The translations under genes and the position numbers were made by a program. The notes beneath the pieces were generated by a model. That model did not search any database, was not told where the DNA came from, and saw only the letters and a list, made by a program, of their open reading frames with translations. DNA of 64,000 nt from Atherix ibis (lineage: Eukaryota; Arthropoda; Insecta; Diptera; Athericidae), in contig OY282607.1 in the NCBI GenBank assembly GCA_958298945.1, forward strand, positions 75,756,868 through 75,820,867, written 5' to 3'. This document shows positions 45,768-58,400 of the stretch, in pieces (position 1 is the first letter of the stretch; each line of letters begins with the position of its first letter).

Positions 45768-46645
45768 CGTGGTCTGTTCAAAGAGTATCGCGAATTTTGA
45801 ATTTCCGCGGGTTACGTATATTTGATTTTTTGTGGCGTTATGTTGGTACTCATGTCTCTCACTTATGTACTTATGCCGAAAAATTCGGCCATTTTGAATG
45901 TTCAGTTAATTTTTGACAGCTGCTTTGCTTGCACGTGTTTTGGCTCGTCTTCGATTATTGCCCGTTCCAAAAAATTAATCATTCTTTTGAGAACTAGAAA
46001 AAGTCACAGGGGGCCAAATCTGGGGAATACGGTGGCTGCGGTATTATTAGTGTGTTGTTTTTGGCCAAAAATTCGCGCACAAGCAACGATGCGTGAGCAG
46101 GGGCGTTATCATGGTGCAAAAGCTAATTTTTGTTCTTCCACAAATCCGGGCGTTTCTGGCGGATTGCTTCCCGCAACTTGTGCATAACTTGCAGGTAATA
46201 TTCCTTATTCATCGTTCTACCCTGTGGAAAGAACTCATAATGCACCACGCCCCTGCAATCGAAGAAAATTGTAAGCAAAACCTTAACATTCGACCGAACT
46301 TGACGCGCTTTTTTCGGGCTCGGTTCGTGCGGCTGCTTCCATTGGGATGATTGAGCTTTGGTTTCCACGTCATAACCATAAACCCATGATTCGTCATCAG
46401 TTATGACCCTTTGGAGTAAAATTTGGGTCATCGCGGACAGAGTCCAACAGCTTCTTAGCTATGTTAATGCGATGCTGTTTTTGGTCGAAATTGGGTAAAA
46501 ATCGAAGACGAGCCAAAACACGTGCCAGCAAAGCAGCTGTCAAAAATTTACTAAACATTCAAAATGGCCGGCTTAAGTGAGAAACATGAGTACCAACATA
46601 AACCGTGAAAATTCAAAATTCGCTATACTTTTTGAACAGACCTCG
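45768..46645 (-). mobile_element. Long-arm mariner derivative, 878 bp
   Basis: Flanked by TA (45766-45767 and 46646-46647). The outer ends, cg(t/a)ggtctgttcaaa(g/a)agta, are the same family as 7024-8295. As in that copy, the 3' part of the gene stops just after the C-D-F-F-L-F segment and joins an inverted 5' end (45768-45990). At the other end the 5' arm is fused straight to the P-N-F-D-Q-K-Q segment, so the N-terminal third of the gene is deleted. The right arm also lacks about 45 bp found in the left arm. Two copies with the same rearranged end show the structure was propagated. Confidence 0.85.
46010..46500 (-). pseudogene. Mariner transposase fragment
   Basis: The longest surviving frame (46431-46123, minus) reads V-I-T-D-D-E-S-W-V-Y-G-Y, around the first catalytic Asp, and on to R-P-D-L-W-K-N-K-N. 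The H-H-D-N-A region follows in another frame, then the gene ends at the C-D-F segment against the arm. N- and C-terminal parts are missing, so it is dead. Confidence 0.8.
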
Positions 46646-46649
46646 TATA

Positions 46650-47590
46650 GGGCCCTCGTCCTATATATAAGGATAAGTTCATTTTGCGACCCTTTTAGAA
46701 AGCAAAATTAATCAATAATTTATAAATCAATTGGAGGCAATTATAATTTTAGATATGCATACATGTATTTGTTTGTATGGTTCAGATAAAAAGGTCTTTG
46801 GAAGCAGATTAAGCAATTGAAAAGATTCCCACATAAGAAAAAATTTCACTAGATGAGAACATGAGAAATAGTTTTTCTTTTTCAAAAAGATATTAAATGC
46901 AGTAATATGAAAAAAAAATTTATTGCCAGCAAAAACAAAAACAATTTAAATGGAATACAGAATCTAAGTAAAAGTTACGTATTTGTTTATTTTTGAGTAA
47001 ATATTAATTTAGGTTGTAAGTATTTGTAAGCTCAGTGATTGATCAATTTTGATATATTATATATTATTATACAATAGGAAGAAGAAAAAGTATATGAAAG
47101 TTTATTACCGTGAGTAGATTTACTCATAGATTATTAAATAATAATATAAAAAAGCCATAAACTTATATTGATGTTATTTTACGAGAGAAATTTATACGTT
47201 TATATTCGCTTCCTATAATAATATACCGGAAAATATTATATAATGCCGAGGATGTTATCAGAGATAGTAAAAATTTGTCAAAATACATATGGAACATGAA
47301 TAAGTTCAAAGAATTTTATTTTATATTGTTTTATTAAAATTATTTTATATTACGAAAAAAACAAGTTTTTTTTAAACAAAGTATAGGATTTTTTTTAAGA
47401 CTATAAGATACTTATAATTTAATAATTATAAATTTATTTGAAATAAGTATCCTGAATTATTAGCTTATAAAACACAATATATTTGTTCAATATCTGGATT
47501 TATATTTTTACTTTCAAAATAGAGTCTATTTGAAAAAATACGGTGATGTCAATTATCAACCCAACCTTTGAAACCCAACCTTTCTCTTTT
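46650..47590. other. AT-rich non-coding DNA
   Basis: A/T runs; no feature is supported. Confidence 0.6.
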
Positions 47591-47599
47591 GAAAGGAAC

Positions 47600-47830
47600 C
47601 CCAATTTGAGATGGTTTTTACAGTTTTAGATTATTGTGGAAGCGCTATTCCGAAGCATGCTAACTGGTCACCATGTCTAACTCATAAAACCACGTTTCAT
47701 CACTCATTATTATGCGTTTCATGAAAGTGGAGTCTAAATTGACTCTTTCAAGCATGTCTTCAGCAGCCGGTTTGTGATGCTCTTTTTGAAGAAAATTGAA
47801 ACATTAACTTTAATCGGGCAAACGTCATTA
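47600..47830 (-). pseudogene. Mariner-like transposase fragment
   Basis: Minus-strand reading gives H-H-K-P-A-A-E-D-M-L-E-R-V-N-L-D-S-T-F-M, then K-R-I-I-M-S-D-E-T-W-F-Y-E. This resembles the mariner segment before and at the first catalytic Asp (I-I-T-G-D-E-T-W-x-Y). The remainder, perhaps to 48000, cannot be read with confidence. Confidence 0.5.
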
Positions 47831-47999
47831 TGAGACATGTCCAGGATCTTATCTATATTTCCTAAGTTAGAATGTCGATGTTTTTGGTAGTCAAATAAGT
47901 TAAAGGTCGATAGAAACGAAGCAATGCTTCAACCACTTTTGAACATTCTTTATATGGTTTGCACCAGCAGTATGATGTCACCCTAAGCCACCTTTAACA

Positions 48000-50450
48000 T
48001 ATGCAATGATGAACAACAAGAAATTATGTTGTAAACATAAAATTTTGGAAATATTGAAAATCGCAGAACATATCTGACCTCGACTAACAAAACCAATAGC
48101 TGCACACAGACTAGTTGACAGATATTGCTAAAACTTTATATGACAATTAAGTACGTGTACATTAATACCAGTTTAATTATAAAACAGTTGTTATATATCC
48201 TTTATGCGGGCTTTTCAAATTAATTGACTGTGGCAGTTTTGAATTAAGAATAAATATTTATAAATAAAAAAAATACATAAACGAAATCATTAGACAAAAT
48301 TGGTCTTATTACATGAGTAAGAATTTAATTTGATTCAGTGAATACTAAAATTGCTACAGATTCTGAATGTTGATAATACTCCCAAGAGACAACATAGTTC
48401 AAATATTTGGTTTAAATCCTCAGAACCGATTTTCAATAAAAAACTTAAAGAAATTGATTTAGAAAGTTAAAATGCTTAATATCTTTAAGCGTTTTGAACA
48501 AAAATTGTCAAAAAGGAAGCTGTGCACATAAATGAACATGAAAAAATACTTTAAATTGGATTATTTTTATCTTTTAAATAATCAATATTTTTTCAATTAA
48601 AAAGTATGCTTATTTTTTTAATTTGAATTTTGTTCATACAATATTTCATCGATGATAACAACTATTTTTAAAAAAAAATATATAAATTTTTCTTTGTATA
48701 AATTTAATGTAAACACATTTGGTTATCGAACATTCTATCAATAAAGATTGACGTAAATTTTTGGTTTGCGTAGTTAAAATTTTTCATCGCACGTGTTTAT
48801 TTTTATTTATTTGTAAACACATAAAATGTTTTACTTAAAAAAATTAAAGTGAAAGATTTTTTAATATTTAAAAAGAAAATACTGTATTTTCGATAAATTA
48901 TTTCATTTTTATTTATGCTGAATAAATAGAATAGAATTTCATATGTTATACTCTTTCAATGTATAAATAAATAAATACTGACAGAATTTAAATATTGAGA
49001 TATTATTAAAATATCTTAAAAATAAATTTTAATCACCAAAAATATTTTAGCCTTTTCAACAGAATTCGCAATAAAATATGAATAAAAAATTTTAAAATTT
49101 TAAAATTTAATAAAATCGTTATTTATTTGAAGATTTTCTTAAAATATTATTGTATTTATAACTGAATAAAAATAATATATTATAAAAAGTTTTTTAAAGT
49201 ATTTCTTTGGAAGATAAATTTGAGCAAAACTTTTTTATAAATTCTCTCTAAAAAGAAAGATTTTGATATATCTAAGAACATTAAGAAAAATGTAGAGAAG
49301 TTTTCACAGCCCCAATTTTATATATAACATCCATTATAGCATAAATTATTAGGTACTTTGACTACCAAAAAAAAATTACATTTTTTTTTATGTGGCACAA
49401 ACTAAGCATTTTCATATATTATTCTTACTGCATAGTTACAAGAACTTTTCTTATAATTTTTATTCAAATTTTTAAAGCAACTTTACCTACATTTTAATGC
49501 ATATGAAATTTTTGAGTAAGATTTTTTCTTCAAAATAAAAAAAACAAACTAATATAGTATTTTAAATTTTTAGTAAAATTGTAAAAAAATTTTACTGAAA
49601 ATTTAAAAACTATTTAATTTTTTTGAAAATAGTGAATGAATTTGGATATTTTATATATTGTATATTTATAATTTTTTATGAATAAATATTTGTTAATTAA
49701 TAAAAAATATTTTTCATGATGAAAACAATAAAGAAATTATTAAATTATACCAGTATGCAAAAAAGATATATTATAATAATTAAAGTTATTTATTCTTGCA
49801 AGAAACTTCAGATTCAAAATTAATCATAAAATTAAGAAAATTTGAAAATAAAAATTATAAATATTTACGATGGATTTATTAATATATAAATTATTATTAT
49901 TTAATATCTTTTCATAAAATTAATAAATTTTGTAAATGAAACGTTATAAAATATTCAATAATAAGATATTATTTTATATATAATGTTTTGTATCTTCGAA
50001 AAATGTTCATTTCACTTACTAAAATATTAGAAATTCTTTAACAAAAAATTTACTTGACGAAAAATTGCAAAATACAATATATTTTGCGGAATTAAATCTT
50101 TTCTATGAGATTGTGAATTTTCTTATTATTTACACAAAAAAAAACTCAATCGGATTTCAAAAAACAAATTTCGATTTATTACGATATCAATTGGTATGCA
50201 TTTTTTAAAAGATTATTGAATTTTAATTTGCATAATAAACACTTGTTATTATTGTGTTTTTCAAAAATGATATTACTGTATTTGGCCAACTGCACAAGCG
50301 CAATTTATGCTAATTAGTATCAGTTATTACGCCATTTCTGCTGTACTAAAACATATATTGAGGTAAACGTAATTTAATATGGTAATTAGGTGTTCAATTA
50401 TAACACAGTAATGTGTTATGACACAGGCTTATTTTTTTTTTCAGTATCAT
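48000..50450. other. AT-rich non-coding DNA
   Basis: Dense A/T runs; nothing supportable until the small gene promoter at 50491. Confidence 0.6.
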
Positions 50451-50490
50451 TTCCTAGAAAATTGAACGTGTGCCAACGAAGGCCAAAACG

Positions 50491-50523
50491 TATTTAAAGA
50501 CCCGAACTTGACATATTTTCAGT
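50491..50523 (+). promoter_or_regulatory. TATA plus initiator core promoter
   Basis: TATTTAAAG at 50491-50499 is a TATA box. TCAGT at 50519-50523 is the standard arthropod initiator, with the start A at 50521, 30 bp downstream. This is the expected spacing, and the first ATG follows 25 bp later. It is the best promoter in the window. Confidence 0.75.
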
Positions 50524-50545
50524 ATTTTTAATTGATTTTGTCAAA

Positions 50546-50815
50546 ATGAAAACAGTGTCGAACATATTAACACTTTCGCTCATTTTGCTATGTAAGTTTT
50601 TCTAATTAAATTTTTTTTAACTTGTTGAGCAAATTTATTATAATAACTTATTGTTAACTTTAGTGATGAGCATCGGTGGACTCGAAGCATTTATAATTCG
50701 TTTCTTTAGACCTTTCTATTTTCTTGGAGACTATGAAGTGATTGACGATCTTTATCCAGAATTATCTAATAATAAAACTGAATATTGGGATTTATTTGAT
50801 TATATTTACATCTAG
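50546..50815 (+). CDS. Small secreted peptide gene, 65 aa, two exons
   Basis: Exon 1 is 50546-50591 and exon 2 is 50664-50815. The 72-bp intron (50592-50663) has donor gtaagt and acceptor aactttag, and splicing restores a clean 65-codon frame ending TAG 50813-50815. The start is preceded by tcaaa, a fly-like context. Residues 1-24 form a typical signal peptide (M-K-T-V-S-N, then a Leu/Ile-rich core, cleavage likely after G-L-E-A). The mature part is about 41 residues: an aromatic/basic start (F-I-I-R-F-F-R-P-F-Y-F), then an acidic tail rich in Tyr (Y-W-D-L-F-D-Y-I-Y-I). It contains one N-glycosylation site, N52-K-T, and no Cys. Promoter and poly(A) signal flank it. The product is not recognised. 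Small secreted peptides of this layout are often seminal fluid, antimicrobial or neuropeptide-like, but none of these can be asserted. Confidence 0.8.
50592..50663 (+). other. 72-bp intron of secreted peptide gene
   Basis: It starts gtaagttttt and ends ttaactttag, splits a Leu codon (phase 1), and removes in-frame stops. An intron inside the signal-peptide coding part is common in small insect secreted genes. Confidence 0.75.
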
Positions 50816-50887
50816 TAGAAGTTTTTCATTCCTAAAATTTATATAATATTGTTAACAATGCTGTTCTAGTTAAGTTTTTATACAATT

Positions 50888-50893
50888 AATAAA
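50888..50893 (+). terminator. Poly(A) signal AATAAA
   Basis: AATAAA lies 73 bp after the stop codon of the secreted peptide gene, so the transcript would end near 50905-50920. Confidence 0.6.
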
Positions 50894-50899
50894 AATTTG

Positions 50900-51430
50900 G
50901 TTTGAAGTAGTATTTTGATGAAAAAAAAAATCGGAAATATTCCTCATATTTTAAATGTTAACTATTTATTAGAACAAAAAAAACCCTCAATTGAATATAT
51001 AAAAATTTAATAAAAAATATAAATACATTTTTATTATTGACTATAACCATAATTTGTGAAAAGGAATTTATATTTATTCATAAAAATTTTTATTAAAAAT
51101 ATTTTTTTATATAAAATATATAATATAGGATATTTGATAATATTTTATTCGTTTAAGATAATACTATAAATAAATTATCAGATGCTCAGTACTTCAATTA
51201 AAATTTAGGAATTGTTTGGTTGATTGCAAAATATTGATTTTGTTAAGGAAGTGATTTTTAATGCAAAGTTCTAAAACTTTGATTTCATGAAAAGTAACAA
51301 GAAATAGGAATTTTTTTGGTAAAAATTATTCTTGTTAAGAAAAATAGTGAAATGATATCAGCCTTTTTTATTGTACAATATTAAAAAATATTACATTTTC
51401 AATATACACAAAAGTATGGCTAATAGTAAT
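50900..51430. other. AT-rich non-coding DNA
   Basis: A/T runs between the small gene and the next mariner remnant. Confidence 0.6.
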
Positions 51431-51578
51431 GAGAGTGGTATCACTGAAAGTGATCTGCCAATACTGAGGACTTCACTTCCAAACAGCTTGTTCAGTAGAA
51501 GTTTCATCCTCGTTCGGTAAGAACATGACCCCATCGAGCGTGATAAGTGAAGTTATGTATTTGTAGTGCGTTACAAAA

Positions 51579-52005
51579 ATGGAATATTAAAATTTAGGAA
51601 ATACGATGAGCTTGGTGAATCTGCAAGTTTGACTTACGAAAAGTTGTAACGAGCCTATGGGGAACATTCATTATTAAGAGCACATATTTTCCGGTTTTGC
51701 AAGGGCGAGGAGCATTGGGAGGCTTACAACATCCAAAACTGATAAACAAAAGATTTGTGTATCCAATACAAACTATCCAAAAAGACTGTGGTCTCTCAGT
51801 CCTCTATTCACAGTACCGTCTAGAATGTTATCTTGGAAATATTGATGACATCGAAAAGAGTGTAACCGACTAGCTGAAGGAACCACTGCTACGAAGAATG
51901 GAAACAAGGTCTTTGGTAATATGTAACTGCCCAAGAAGAGGATAATATTGACGTGTAAAAATGAAATAAAATTATTTCTCATTACTTTTCTATTCCAGTT
52001 CGTAA
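51579..52005 (+). pseudogene. Shrunken mariner transposase remnant
   Basis: The ATG at 51579 is followed, after a stop and shift, by L-G-E-S-A-S-L-T-Y-E-K-L and R-A-Y-G-E-H-S-L-L-R-A, the N-terminal DNA-binding part. The catalytic middle is deleted. The C-terminus resumes at I-D-D-I-E-K-S-V and C-Y-E-E-W-K-Q, ending A-Q-E-E-D-N-I-D-V with TAA 51956-51958. The ending is near identical in pattern to 1-74, and the 3' flank (attacttttctattcc) also matches that copy. The remnant is under half the normal length. Sequence from 51430 is probably the 5' leader. Confidence 0.65.
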
Positions 52006-52009
52006 CTTT

Positions 52010-54880
52010 TTCGGTTGAAAATTAAAATTATTGTGAGCGTAATTATAATTTATTTTATGATAATCCAAAATCCTATAACTAAAATTTTATTTTATAATTT
52101 CATTTGACTTTGCATACTTATCTGAAATATAATTTCTGTCATTAATTTCAATGTAGCTTATTTATTATGCTTAGTAAAGTTAATGCTTTAATTTTTATTT
52201 TTCATTAGAAATTTCACTACTAAGCATTTTAGTTGCGCATAATTTTTACTATAATTTTTATATATTCCGATGAACTAATATCATACAATATTTAAAAAAA
52301 CACATCTTCTGAAATTGCTTGTAATAAAATTTTTACCGAAAAAATTATAATTATGTAAATTTAATATTTCAAAGTTAATTGAAGATTTATATTTTTATTT
52401 TAATAAAGCAAAAAATTTTAAATAATTTTATATTGCTCTAAAATTATGTTTAATATTTTTTAGTTATTGTAGTAATTCAGGAAAATTGCCAAAAAAAATC
52501 CTCAAAGCAGATAATATACTTAATAAATATAATAAACTTGTTATAATAAATATTGACTAAAATTTTATAGTTTAATAACAACTGCAGATATAGAAAAAAT
52601 ATCCTAATAAACCCAAATTCTCTATTTTGAATTGTTCTTAAACTGTTTTATTTGAAAAAAAAACTAAAGTCTGTTATTACTCTGCTATTAAAATATTCAC
52701 ATTAATGATATATCTTTAATAAAAATAATAGTTTTAATAAAATTTTATGATTCTCCTTTATTTTACGAAGTCCCACTTAAAGCTCAGCATATAATTTCGT
52801 TAAATGTATCCACATTGGAAGTAATTATTGAAATCATTCCTGTAAACCTCAAAACCATATGTACATGTATTTCGTTATATTTTTTCGATTTACTTCTCTA
52901 TAGTTAAATATAGAATTATATAAGAATAAATCATGTCAACTTCACCTTACAATACTTTAGCCTATTTCCAAGTATTTGAATCAAATGTTCATCATATAAC
53001 CTGAATGCTTTTCTACATCGGCCCATATACTTGAATTAAAGGATACGTATCAGCTAGAGTGTTTTAATATGTTTGAGGAAATATACTTAAAATGATAACA
53101 GTCTTCATCTACATACGTCCGGCTGCTATTGAGTGAACAGAAGATGTCAGTTGAACCTTTCCGTATTTAGGTTATGTAAATTTTATTAGAGGAATATCAT
53201 CTTTTTCGTTTTCAGCCCCTCATAGAATCACTCACCATGAAGCATCCACAAAAATAGCACCGTCATGAACATCGACAGTTTTAAGACTTCACTAACCAAC
53301 GTCAAAAGATTAACTCGAACTTTATACAGATGATGTGCCAGAATATGTTGTGGTGCAGATATCATGAACGACAGAAAATAATCCATTTTCGACATATTAC
53401 TACGAGAAGCTAAGCAAATGAAACTTAGGCAAAATACTCCTCACATCCTACCTGTAACTATATTTTCATCTGAAAATTACAGCAAAATTTATTCTCTTTT
53501 ATCTTACAGAGTTATACTATAAAACATACTGAAATATATATACATATATATCAGCAGTCAATAAAGAATCTGAAAGAAAGGACTTTACTTATACTAACAA
53601 ATAATTGTATATAAGATGAAAATTCTGTGGTTTCTAGAAAATATAAAAACGAATACACTATCCAGTTACAGTCGAAATATGAACGCAAGCTTAACAAAAG
53701 AAGAAAAAGAAAAACCCGTAAATAAGATAAAGTCAACCAGACGAAAAATAAAGGAAAAATGTTAATAAGAAAATCTAGGACCAAATCGAGCAGAGTTTAG
53801 TAATATCTTCAAGTGAAAGTTAAGATAAAAGCTTAATTCGATACAACCTTTGGAAATGGGTCAAAACTCATTGAAAAGAAAGGTTTACAGAGGAACTCTT
53901 TTAAATATAAAAATATAAGAATATTAGGAATGATTGACAAAAAAACATACATACCATATATGTATAACATACTTAATGTGTTTTTCTAAATCAACCTTAT
54001 ACACACATCCATAGATAAGTATGTGTATAAATTTTCAAATAATTTCCAAAGATAAAATTTGACCTCTTAAAAATGATTACAGCAATATTTGGGTTTTACC
54101 TTTGATAACCTGCAACAGAAATCTTTTTTGGAAAAACTCTATATAAAACTAAAATAGTCAATGTAATACTATATATTTGAGAGCTTGATTAAAGTAGTTG
54201 CTATCAGATTCTAGCAGTCGTGATCACCAATTTTATACTTTTATCGGAAAAAGAAACCTTCTACACATAAGTTCAATCTCATTATAGTAAATAAGCTCTT
54301 CGGCAAGAACCTTGTTATATAACAAATGTATAGCTTTTTGAAAAGAATGCGATTAAGTTTTCTATATTCTATGAAATTCGATACACTCCTTTGATGAATA
54401 CGTTTGTATATACAATTTACGATACATTATATTTTGCTTATTTGAAATTTAAACACCGTTTTCTGGATGATATAATATAACTGAAAATATAAAAAAAACA
54501 TTAAATACTCAAAAAATATATTCAAAATTATTGGATATATTTTAAACAAAGGATTTGTCAAAGAGTTTGTAATATTATTTACGAATTCAAGTATGTTCAA
54601 ATAACTTATTTACATGAATTTTTATTAAAGAATTCTCTTATTAGTTATGCCAATTTTATGAATACCATAAAATATATTATTCATTAATTACGATTTGAAC
54701 TTTTAGGCAATAATATTTCAGGTAAACTAAATAAAGTATTGGAGAAAATTACTTCTACTCGAGGAAAATAATAATCATATACAAGGTAAGGCATAAAATT
54801 CGCAGTAGTGGTTTTACTGACAGAGACTTGACAAAACAGCTCCCCCTTCCTCACAAAACTAATAGGTTATACCCAATAAG
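52010..54880. other. AT-rich non-coding DNA
   Basis: A GC-richer part at 52920-53450 contains many stops and no recognised frame. The 77-codon minus frame at 53551-53784 is hydrophobic and AT-driven and is not called. Confidence 0.45.
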
Positions 54881-54884
54881 AGGT

Positions 54885-55395
54885 GCTGCCCAAGTTTTAA
54901 CCTTGTCCGGTAACCAAGGACCCTAATAGTGCAATAAGTGAAATTTGGTTTTTGTAGTGGAACACAATTTTTTCGGTGTCATAAAGCATTTTTGGAGTGC
55001 CGCGATACAGTGGAAGATGAACCTTGCTCAAGGAGTCATTCAACATTAAAAACTGATGAAAATTAAGAAAGAAGCATAAAATTAATTTAAAGTAGTGCTT
55101 GAAAAGCTCGAAGAAAGGGTTCGTCATATCAGATCAGACTATGACAATGGCATGGAAAAAAGATTAGCATAGTTTTCTTAGCTGCCTTATTCAGCTGATT
55201 TAAGATCATAAACTACTTGAAAAGGGGTCATATTACGAGTAGTAGTGCCTAAAATGTTCAAAGACTGTAACGGAGCATCTAATTGAATACTTTCAGCACT
55301 GCTAATAAGAGTGGGTACAATGCATGCGCCGAAAAGTAACTACTCAAGGGAACTGTTTTAAAAGATGTAAAAATAAAACCAATCTCTATATTTTT
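54885..55395 (+). pseudogene. Mariner transposase remnant
   Basis: 54970-55060 reads F-F-R-C-H-K-A-F-L-E-C-R-D-T-V-E-D-E-P, then S-T-L-K-T-D-E-N, the end of the first DNA-binding motif and the linker found in mariner. The central catalytic part is lost. Near 55315-55370 the C-terminal pattern W-V-Q-C-M-R-R-K-V-T-T-Q-G-N-C-F appears, where relatives have R-x-x-x-x-x-G-N-Y-F. Stops and shifts are frequent. It is related to the remnants at 1-74 and 51579. Confidence 0.6.
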
Positions 55396-55399
55396 CTGC

Positions 55400-58300
55400 C
55401 ACACACTAAAAGATGAAAATACAGAAAATTCTGAATCAGATCACTAACGGGTTAATTTGACAATATTTTCATATATTATAAGATAAAAAGTTCATTTAAA
55501 TAGAATTTCATCGACTATTTTAATATCTAGCACAAGACATTAAAAATTCCAAAATCCTATTTATTATAAATTTCAGGAAAAGAACCTTTATATATATGCA
55601 TCTCTTATAAACAAAATGTTGACCAAAATTAAGAAAAAAAAAATCTCATGAAAAGCTAAGCCAATAACAAAGTAACAAAAAAAGCAACCCAGAAAAAATC
55701 CTAGAATATTCACAGTTGAATGACTTTCAATTTTCGGCTTGAATGGACGAAATTTTAACTTTTTCATCATATATTGAATTACGAGAAACTCTCAAAATGG
55801 GCTTGTTTGCCAAACGACCGTTCAGCCCAAGTGAAAACAGGTACTTCACAAAAGATCAAGTCATTTTTCTTTAAAAAAAAAGGGGTTCTGATTTCTAACA
55901 TTCTATCGAGCGCAGGAAGCTATAAGAAACGCAAATTAATCAGAGGATGATATCGAAACATTTCTATTTTGAAGAATTGAAGGCTCATGGGTGTATACAA
56001 ACACAAACTTATGTATGAGTATATACCTATTTGAAAGGCTCATCCTATTTGGCTTTGTGTTTGGCTAGAGAACAATTTTAACAGAAAGAAAAGATTATGC
56101 TTTAGGATAGATTATTTTCTGTATATAACTTTTAATCCTGTTACTAGTAATTTTCCAGAGTATTCTCGCCACTTTACCTTTACGTCTACCTTCGATACTA
56201 TAATATAATTTTATTACGGACGAAATACAAATTTATAAGGTTTGGGATATTTTTTATAGAATTATTATATATTTTAACTTGAAGATATTTTTTGATGAAT
56301 ATTAGGGTTGACCATAATCAGATTTAATTTTACTTTTATAGTCATATTGTAAAAATATTTTTTCGCTTAATTTTTTTATAGTACTTTAGCTTTTATTTTC
56401 AACGGAAGAGATTAACATTGTTAATCCAATAGAAAATGTCAACAAAAATATTCTTTTTGAAAAAGAAAGTTTTATAATATTTTTAGCTTAACAGGATTTG
56501 TTTTTATATTCTATTATTGGTTATAATTTGACTATAGTACAATATGTAGTATTATATTTTATTATGGGATATATTTACTATAACTACATGGTTTTATTTA
56601 AATCTTTTTTGGATCGTTTCAGTACGTCTTGTGCATATAAATTAAATAATTAATTGTAACAACAAAAACTATCACATGAATAAACCGAATATGGCAAATA
56701 TATTTCAAATTTTTCTCCGCGTCCTTATTGATGAACTGTAGGCATTTGAATTTAATCGGTAAATCAATAAACATCAATTTACTAAATACTAATCTATTAT
56801 TTTACCGATTAAATTGATTTACCTGTTGTTTTTTTTTTAAATTAAATTGCAAAAGTTTTATGTAGAAATAAATATTATTATTTAATCAATTCTTACAGAA
56901 TTTGACAAAAATATCGTACAAAATAATAATTTTTAGACAATACGAGTATGTAAAGCGTTACATTTACATCATAAATTGCTAACTGGGTTTAAGAAAAATG
57001 ATTGCTTTTTGGATGGGGCGCCAATTTTGAAAAGTGTTAGTAAATCTTCAAAACCATTTTGTTCGATTCAATTTTCTGAAAATTATGAAACCATATCGTC
57101 GTATGTCTGCTAATTAAATGAAAACTGATTGGTCCAAGTAAAATTGTCCTTCCTTGCAATATTGGTGAATTAATTCATTAAAATCGCCGTTCTTTAGTCA
57201 ACCATCACCAAATCTTTAATGCCATTCAACGCCTTTAAAATTGAATGATATGAAGAAGAAAGATTAACGTACAAAAACGACAAAGTACAAAATCTCAATG
57301 AAAAGGGATTATAAGAATGAAAACTCTTATCAGAGCACGTTTTCCATTTGCAATTATTACTACTCATATAACATTGCAACTGAGCATTATCTTTGGACGA
57401 ATTCGTAGCTTTCTACATTTTAATAGGACAAGTTCATTGACTTATTCCCGAAAAGTTAATAAATTAAAAAGATTTTTCATTCTTAGGGAATTTCATGAAT
57501 TTTATCTTAAGCTTTATAATCAAAATAAACTTTGCTTGTTGGGAATAATTTTGTTTACGCAGTTGTAAATTACGAATTAGAATTCTTCCTACAATAGTAT
57601 ATTCATTCTTAAAATAGTGCAAATATGAGCAGAAGAGAGAATATAAATTACATATATTTCTATAAAAGCTTAACAATTTCTACTTTTTAAAAATTATCCA
57701 TTAAGTAAGCCTTAGCGTACTTACTTATTTTCTATTTTCTATTTCTTTTTCACTCAGATTTTAAAGTGAAAAGCAGAATATTTTATAAGGGGCTATTACT
57801 TGTACATTATTACAAATTAAACAATTATGCTTATTTTAAGTTGTATTGAGTTATTTTTTTAATATTTTTTGGATATTTTACTCATTATAATATAATGTCC
57901 AAAATTTCAATATGAACTTTTTTGTAAATAGGTAGTTTTATGAAACTTAATATTTCAAATAACCATTGCCTTATGATTTTAGATCTTATAGACAACTTAA
58001 CATAATAAAATGCCTTATTGTAATGATAAAAATACTCTATAAATTTTAGATTATATAAAAAATAAAAAATATTTTATTTTCTTTAAACGAGTAAAATACA
58101 TAAGTCTAAATTCTTAATATGTAAAGAAAGGGTAAGTGCGAATGTTACTCGTCATATATATTTTTGTATGAACTAATTTATTAAATCAATTTTATTAAAT
58201 ATTGAGTAAAATTCACTAAAAGCATAAGTTTTTCTTCTTAGATCTACAAAAATCTGACAACAGATAAAATTGAATTGAAATTCGTACTGTTCAGCTCAAG

Positions 58301-58400
58301 CATTAGAACTTATGATCATGTTTGATTCAAAAAAAAGTACTATTACTAAAAAACTTCAAAATACTAATATTATCTGTCTTAAAAAAAATTGCCTTGACTT
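55400..58400. other. AT-rich non-coding DNA
   Basis: No gene. At 56752-56818 two 15-bp arms (aatttaatcggtaaa and its complement) are separated by about 40 bases, a weak inverted repeat. A TACGAGTA octamer lies at 56941-56948. Confidence 0.5.
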
